Source: Allomyces arbusculus (Eukaryota > Blastocladiomycota > Blastocladiomycetes > Blastocladiales > Blastocladiaceae). From it: DNA of 24,452 nucleotides. The notes below the pieces were generated by a model. It was not told the origin of the DNA and made no database searches. It saw nothing but the letters and a program-made list of their open reading frames with translations. The DNA is taken from assembly GCA_027604705.1 (NCBI GenBank), contig JADHYV010000144.1, positions 1-24,452 of the forward strand, written 5' to 3'. The stretch's first letter is position 1, and each line of letters begins with the position of its first letter. Positions 18,664 through 24,452 of this stretch are shown one piece after another. The position numbers and the translations under genes are program-made.

Positions 18664-20348
18664 GGATGGATGGGGACATTCGCGGCGAACGCGCGTCCGC
18701 ACCTGCCTTGACCACACGCGCGGACCCTCCATATGCCGACAGGCAAGCGCGGTGGCGGCGGTGCGCGTCGCCCACCAGTCAAGGGTCGTACGGGCAACAA
18801 GGAAACCGCGGGTTCCGGCGCAAGGAAGGGCGGGTGGACCGCATCGAAACAAAAGACACGTACTCGAGAATGAGCGGCTCGTTCGACGTGGGCTGTCGAC
18901 GCGTTGCGATCGGGCGTCGAGAGCGTTGGGCAAGTAAGTGAGCGAGAAAATCACGCGCGGAGAGGGCGAATCAGGCGCGGGCGCTGCACGATTGGGCGAC
19001 ACAAAGGGTCAGCATGGGACATGCGGGGCGGCGATGGTGCGGACAGGCCAGCCGAGCGCGCAGGGGGAGCAAGAGGAAGGAGTGAGGAGGGAATGACATC
19101 CAGAGCGCGAGCGGGCCCCAAGTACTTGTACCAAACGACCACCTCGACCACCACGCACCACCTCTTCGAACCACGACCATCGACGAAAGGAAGAGTGACG
19201 ACGAGCTCGCTCCGAGGGGGCTGAGCCGGTCCCATCAACAAGCTGCGGCTGCTTGTCACGCGCGCGTGCAAGTGCGTGCGAGCACGAAGCCCAAGCCGAC
19301 CGCGGCGTTCCAAGTCGGGTTCAATTCATGGGGTAGTCGGGTCGTGCGGCCCGTGGCCGGATTTGGGCCCAAAGGGGGCGTCCAGCCGGGGCAGGTGGTG
19401 GTGGCCGGAGGCGCCGCGGCCGGGCAAGTGGACCGAGGAAAGGCCGGGCTCCGGTGGCAGCGGGTCGGCCAAAACGGCAGGGACAGCGCGAGGGGACGAG
19501 CGAGCAAGCGGGCACGCGCCAACACCAGGCGAAGACGAACATCGAGGAGCGGGATCGGGTGGGAAAAAAAGGGTGGAGAGGGCTCCCCACCACGCAGAGA
19601 CGGCACGGGCGGCTGGAGATAATGACAGGGCAGTACCAGTCTAGCGCGTCGACGGCCGACGCTGACGAGGAGCGGGCGGGCGGGCAAGAAGAGGTGGCAG
19701 CGCCGGCGTCGATCCGGAATTGGCCGAGGCGACTTGGCCAGCCAAGTCGTCGTCGTGTCGCGGGCGAGCGCGGGGCCAAGAACGGGGGCAGCGGGTGTCG
19801 TGTGGTGCTGCGACGTGCCGGTGGGCGTGTCCGCGTGCAAGCAACGGGCGCTGGGCGTGAGCAGGTGCAGCGGGCGAGGTTTGGCCGTCGGCTTGGGCTG
19901 GCCGGTGGCCGGGGCGTGCGCGGGCGGGCACGCAGGCGGGAACGCGGGCAGTGGCGGTGGTCGGCGAGGGCGGCGCCGTCGAGACGCGTCACCGCTTGGG
20001 CAGAGGCAGAGCGTCGCGCGGGAGGGCGGGCGGCGGTGCGTGGTGGAGGAAAGGCGCGCCGCGGAGGACCGACGCGCGCGCGGGTTGCTGGAAAGCGGCC
20101 GCCCGCTCGGCGGCCGAAGGTTCGCGCAAGCTTTCGGAGCGGCGGTGAACCCGCGCAGCAGCAGGCGTCACCCGTGCCCACGTGACCGCCTGCCACGGCT
20201 CTCGCCGCCCGCCGCGGCCGGCGCGCGTGCGGCCGGTGCGCTGGCCGGCAGAGCCCGCCGCGTCGCGCCCCCGGCGCTCGTCCCGGCGCTCGGCTCGACG
20301 CTCCTCCATCGCTCCCGAGCTCGCCGAGCACCTGCACCCCGCGCCATT

Positions 20349-20381
<33 letters not shown>
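20349..20381 (+). repeat. (GCC)11 triplet repeat
   Basis: Eleven perfect GCC triplets lie about 160 bases upstream of the phosphatase start codon, probably in its 5' leader. If translation began upstream, the phosphatase frame would read this as a proline run. Confidence 0.9.
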
Positions 20382-20382
<1 letters not shown>

Positions 20383-20538
20383 ACGAGCGCAACCCGACGC
20401 CACCCCCGCACGAGCCCGGCCGTCTCTCTCGCGCACTCCCGCCGACGACGGCGGCCTCGCCAAGCATCTCCTGCGCATCGAGTGGGACGCTCGGCACCAA
20501 GGCCGCCAAGCCGCCGCGACCCGGCCAAGTGCACCGCC

Positions 20539-23319
20539 ATGGCCCCCATGCTCGCCTCGTCGCCCACGCTCACGTCGCCGAGCTCGGCCGCCGGCGCCTC
20601 GGCCATGCTCACGAGCCCTCTGCCCGCCGACCCGCCCGGCTTTGGCGCGCGCTCTGGCCGCCGCCCTTCGGCACTGTTGCAGCGCCGCACCTCGCGGTCG
20701 CTCTCGCTGTCGCTGCCCACGTCGCCGCTCTTTGACCCGACCGACGCGCACGGGCCCGGCGGCCTCGTCTCGCCCTCGCTCTACGCGCCGTCGCTCATGG
20801 CGCACAACCTCTACCTCGGCTCGCAAAAGTCCATGGCCATGCTGCTCGCTGCCAACCCCCCGCCCTTGCTCGCCGTGCTCAACGTGGCCGAGGAAATCGC
20901 GCCGCCCTCGCCCGCACACGACGCGCTGATTGCGCCCTCGGGCCGTAACGTAGGGCCGCCCGCGACGCCGCGCCCCGCCTTCTACTTGCACTTGCCCATG
21001 TCGCACGCGCCCGTGCTCGCTGAGCACTTGCCCGCCGCCATTCAGTTTATCGACATGCATCTCGCCGCGGGCCACGTTGTGCTCGTGCACTGCATGTGCG
21101 GCGTGTCGCGGTCGGCCGCCGTTGTCATGTACGTTGTTGCTCCTTGCCGAGGCGTGAATGACCGAAGTGCGAATGAGTTTTGGGTGAATGTGAATGGCTG
21201 ACCTCTCCTTGTCCCGATTGATAGTGCCTTCCTCATGTGGCGCGCGCGCCTCTCCTTCCGCAAGGCCTACGAATACGTGCGCGCTCGCCGCCCCATCTCG
21301 CCCAACATGCATCTGGTACGCCTGTCTTCATCGTTCTGGACCATTGATGGATGAGATGGAGTGGGTGGAGTGTGTGGGGAGCATTCAGCCGATGCTGATG
21401 ATGCCGAGAATGTCATGAATGGGTGCTGTGACGAGCTGACGAGTCGATACTGACTTGTTATCCCAATGCGGATCCGTTTGTAGGTCTGCCAACTTGTCGA
21501 GTTTGCCATCAGCCTCGACCTACCGCCCGACGACGGTGCCGACGCGCTGCCCATGTCGCCGCTGCAAGGGCAACCTCACGCGCCACCCCCTCCACCACCT
21601 GTCCCGGCGGTTCCGCAGCCGCACCCGCTCGCATTGGCGCCACTGACGATTCCGGACCCGCATTCCACGTCCGACCCGAGCACGCCGCGCACGCCCGGCC
21701 ATGCCTCGTCCGGGCAAGAGCCAGCGACGGCCACGACCACATCGAACGCGACAACCCCGCGCGCGCTCCCGCCACCTTTGACAATTCTGCCCAGAGACCC
21801 CGTCTCGGCAGCCGTGGCCGTGGCAACGGCCGCCATGGCCGCTGCTGCGGCTGCTGCGGCCTCTCCGGCGCAGGGCCCCGGTTCGAACTACATCCCGAGC
21901 CCGTACCTGACGAGCCCCGTGCACCAGACGAGTCCCGTCTCTTCGCACGCGCCGCCGTCACCACTCGTCACGGCCACGGCTGCGGCCGCGCTCCTGTCGC
22001 CCGGGCTCAATGTACGCCGGTTGTCGGCGGGTCCCCTCGCCAGCACGCCCGGCACGGGTCCGGCCACGTTCCCGCGGTATCTATCACGTTCCGGGTCCAT
22101 TTCGTCCGTCACCTCCGTCGCGTCCTCCATCGCCTCGGTTCTGTCGTCCTCCGGCGCGTCCTCGACCGCCGGCACCCCCATCTCAGCCACTGCGTCCATG
22201 GACGTCCTCGACGCATTCCCCCTCACCGACCCGGACCTGGTCGCGGCCGTCGGCACCCCGAAATCCGCGGCCGCGCCGAACCTGCATGCACTGCACCTCG
22301 ACCACGGCCCACGCACGCCCACTGCGTCTGCGAAGAAAATCAAGACGAAAGCGCACGCGCGATCGCACTCGAACCCGGACCTGCACCTGGCGCGCGGCGC
22401 TGCCGCCGCCACCTCGGTGAGCCCATTCGACGACGCCCGCGGCTCTGCGTTCCCGCCGGCAATGCCGCGCACCGCCGGGTCTCCACCGGTCCCGCACTCG
22501 GCGGGCGCGTACCTCGGCGGCGGGATCAGGGACATGGTCGTCTCCACCCCCTTGTTGCGCGCACCACCCGCGGCCGCGCGCCGTGGAGGTGGGAAAATCC
22601 CGCCGCCCCCCAGGATCCAGACGGATTTGCCGAAACTAACGTCGGCGCATGTCGCGTCGCCCGGATTGCCCCTCTCGTCGAGCAGTTTGAAAACGCCCGT
22701 GGTGGCGTCGTTTTCGTTTGGGAGTGGGCCGGACGTGCCGCCGCCGGTTCCGCCGGTCCCGGCGTCGTTTGCGGCCGCGCAGATGCCGCTGCTCGTGCTC
22801 TACCCGGACCCGCCCGTCAGCGAGACCGCGTCGTCGTCGTCCGGGTCATCGTCCACCGCGCCGGTCCTTCCCGCGGCACGGAACTTGTCGGCTCCGCTCC
22901 CGCCGCTCCCGCCACCGTCCCCACTGATCCCGGCCCCGCCACTCCCGCCGCGGTCGCGCACCGCGCCGGGCACGCTCTCCTCCACCACGCGCCGGCCGTC
23001 GCTCCTGCAACACTTGACCAAACCGCTCCCCCCCTTACCCCCACCTTCGCCGGGCGGAATGTACTTACCGCCAATGACCCCGCGCGCGCCCGTGTTTGCG
23101 CCCGCGACGCAGACCATGTTCGCGTTTGGTGGCGCTTGGCGTGGGACTCCGGGGGAGATGGACGACGATGATATGAGCGATTTGGTCGCGATGAATGCGG
23201 CGGCCGAAGAAGGGCTGCGGACGCCGCGGACGCCGGGGTGGTTTCCGCGCGATGAGGAGGTGAGGGTGCACGGGGAGAGGGAACCGATGGAGGTGGATCC
23301 CGCGGAGGGAGGAAGGTAA
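20539..23319 (+). CDS. Dual-specificity protein phosphatase with long disordered tail
   Basis: Exons 20539-21128, 21225-21315 and 21484-23319 give 838 residues. The start GCCATGG has ideal context; the frame is open upstream but Arg/Pro-rich. Residues 1-85 are disordered. The DSP domain covers ~85-250: LYLGSQKSMAM, LAVLNVAEE, YLHLPMSHA, the P-loop VHCMCGVSRSAA with nucleophile Cys185 and Arg191 (HCX5R), then IAFLMWRARLSFRKAYEYVRARRPISPN and VCQLVEFA, all joined correctly by splicing. DSPs dephosphorylate phospho-Ser/Thr and phospho-Tyr, commonly on MAP kinases. No rhodanese-like docking domain is seen. The general-acid Asp expected in the loop before helix 3 (PxSD in MKPs) appears as His in LPMSHA. 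The tail (~255-838) is Pro/Ser/Ala-rich, with many SP/TP sites, a basic patch (KKIKTKAHARSHSNP) and PPLPP-type SH3-ligand motifs. The last intron is long (168 bases). Confidence 0.88.
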
Positions 23320-23353
23320 GGGAGGGGAGGGAGGGAGGGAGGGAGGGGGAGGG
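23320..23353 (+). repeat. G-rich tandem GGGA tract, G-quadruplex-like
   Basis: At least seven runs of three or more G separated by single A bases begin immediately after the phosphatase stop codon (TAA at 23317-23319). In the mRNA they would form the very start of the 3' untranslated region. The pattern fits the G3+N1 consensus for stable quadruplexes. Confidence 0.9.
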
Positions 23354-24452
23354 TGCGCGCCGGTCGTGTGCTGTAGACTTTGCTTTGATTTTGGTTTGGC
23401 GTGTGTTGGTGGAGTAGGCTGATAGCATGGCCGCAAGTTTTGTGATGTTTATTTTTTCGTTTTGTGGTAGCTGCGTGTGCCATAGGCACGGGCCCGTATT
23501 GTATGGACAGTATGTAGAGGGACGGAGGGCCGGGTCCTAATGCTTCTCATTGTCGAAATGCACTCATTTTTGGTTATGGTTTGCCGTCGCTCCAATTCCC
23601 GTCTGTACGGCAAGCTTGGTCAGATGAGCAAGCACCATAAAGCAGAAACAACGTTCCAAGGCGCCAAGGCCTTGGAGCTACATGAATATATAAAAGGGCA
23701 ATCAGTGTCGTCCACTCGAATTACCAGCGACGGCAATCAGGTCGACGCAACGCATCCCAGCGAGAAACACGCCCACTCGGATGCAAAATCTGCACTCTTG
23801 CAGACTCGCAAAAAAGATCTTTGCTTTGCGCACTCTCTCCACCGGTCCAGCGCACAAGAAGAATGGAGAGAGCGTTGTTGTAACTTGAGGGACTGCGGCA
23901 GAGTCATGACAAGCTCGACCGCTCGATTCAGAGTTTCGTACTCTCGGAAAGCACTGTGGTGGCCGCACGCCAGCTCCGTCAGCGTCGCCGGGACGCAAAC
24001 GCGGGCCCATCTTAGTGTGAGCCAGTTCATGGCGTGCAAAGGGATGGTCGAGTCGGCGCGCTGTGGTGTTTGGTGTTCAGCCAAAGGTGGATCACAGTCA
24101 TCAAGAGTCAAGACATGAACAACAGCACCGTTGTTGCATTGAACTTGATTTGTGTGCTTTTGTTCCCAATGCTCGGTGAAAGGATCACGCGATTTGTCCA
24201 CCACAACGCGCAGTTTCTGTTTCTGACCCAAGAGCTCATTGCACGTACTTTCCTGTGATCGGATGAGAGGAGTTTTGCAATTTGGTCCAGTATTTACAAA
24301 TATATCAAGATCAAAATGAAGGGTGCTCAGCGAGGAAGGGGAGGGGAGGGGATCTGGAGCGGGTACGTAACACATCGAGCTTCACTGGCACCAATTCAAA
24401 TCAAATCAATAGGAAAGAAAAAAAATTGCGCCGCGGCGCCGACATTTTATAC
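23354..24452. other. Lower-GC region with unassigned open frames
   Basis: After the phosphatase gene, GC content falls. A minus-strand open frame (24375-23737, 212 residues) ends with a Cys-containing stretch I cannot assign. It has no codon bias like the real genes, though an AATAAA on the minus strand near 23448-23453 could serve it. The plus strand has an opposing 192-codon frame and a TATA box near 23687. One or neither may be real, so I do not call a gene. A second G-rich run lies near 24334-24352, and the last ~40 bases are A-rich then GC-rich. Confidence 0.4.
23687..23697 (+). promoter_or_regulatory. TATA-box consensus without an assigned gene
   Basis: TATATAAAAGG matches the TATA consensus fully on the plus strand. 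Downstream, the first ATG is at 23790 and opens only a 26-codon frame before a stop. The element could drive a spliced or noncoding transcript running rightward, or be a chance match in AT-richer DNA. Confidence 0.4.

Larger units (their letters stand above)
18268..20538. other. Large GC-rich head-to-head region between coiled-coil and phosphatase genes
   Basis: About 2.27 kb lies between two divergent start codons. Long open frames run through it in several frames on both strands because stop codons are rare in such GC-rich DNA; their Arg/Pro/Ala-rich translations show no folded domain, so I call no gene. From about 18900 to 20120 the plus strand is G/purine-rich; after about 20160 it becomes C/pyrimidine-rich. 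In this window pyrimidine-rich sense strand marks 5' leaders, so the switch may mark diverging transcription start regions. The stretch also has GGC and GCC triplet repeats and a CACGTGAC E-box at 20179-20186. Confidence 0.5.

Noticed and set aside
18268-19002. In-frame upstream extension of the coiled-coil protein to an ATG at 19002
   Set aside because: The extension is Arg/Cys-rich without features, and the ATG at 18267 has a much better context.
20179-20186. CACGTGAC E-box upstream of the phosphatase as a target of the window's bHLH protein (also one at 15846)
   Set aside because: Six-base motifs of this kind are expected by chance in GC-rich DNA; nothing else ties the two genes together.
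20182-20538. In-frame upstream extension of the phosphatase containing an 11-proline run
   Set aside because: Low-complexity Arg/Pro translation; GCCATGG at 20539 is an ideal start and the upstream part resembles a leader.
19321-21312. A 663-codon minus-strand open frame across the promoter region and into the phosphatase
   Set aside because: Arg/Pro-rich translation without domains, antisense to the well-supported DSP exon; it is open because stop codons are rare in this GC-rich DNA.
1-24452. Mobile elements, CRISPR arrays, biosynthetic clusters or virus-like remnants
   Set aside because: No transposase, integrase, reverse transcriptase, capsid-like protein, terminal repeats, spaced direct repeats or clustered biosynthetic enzymes were seen on either strand.

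Overview
The window looks like nuclear DNA of a GC-rich eukaryote, most likely a fungus. The genes have short spliceosomal introns (54 to 168 bases in my models), alanine- and proline-rich disordered tails, pyrimidine-rich 5' leaders and few TATA boxes. A secreted double-psi beta-barrel protein with a dibasic KR site and a possible BABAM1/MERIT40 homologue suggest an early-diverging, zoosporic fungus (for example Blastocladiomycota or a chytrid). That placement is inference. I saw no phage, retroelement, CRISPR array or tRNA.

Layout, left to right. Bases 1-988 hold no gene I can support, but they contain an octanucleotide repeat. A mitochondrial-type HAD hydrolase of the CECR5/HDHD5 family (989-2500, +) converges on a multi-zinc-finger LIM protein (4741-2497, -), and their stop codons overlap. 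The LIM gene shares a 412-base head-to-head promoter region with an endonuclease III homologue (NTH1, 5154-6673, +). A bHLH(-Zip) transcription factor with an AT-hook (7174-8846, +) follows, then a six-exon gene matching BABAM1/MERIT40 (9162-10823, +). That gene converges on a two-membrane-segment protein of unknown function (13229-11078, -).

The right half holds a single-exon secreted DPBB/expansin-like protein with its own TATA box (14269-15300, +), an orphan coiled-coil and disordered protein (18267-16561, -), a 2.27-kb GC-rich head-to-head region, and a dual-specificity phosphatase with a 600-residue disordered tail (20539-23319, +). Bases 23320-24452 are lower in GC, with a G-quadruplex-like run, a TATA box and an unassigned open frame.

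The genes do not form one pathway. Two concern genome maintenance (NTH1 and the BABAM1-like gene), two are regulatory (bHLH, DSP), one is cytoskeletal or adaptor-like (LIM), one mitochondrial and one secreted. The most notable general observation is the splice donor: 15 of the 22 introns I modelled start with GTRCG rather than GTAAG or GTATG. All exon structures come from reading frames, splice signals and remembered family sequences, not from transcripts or searches.
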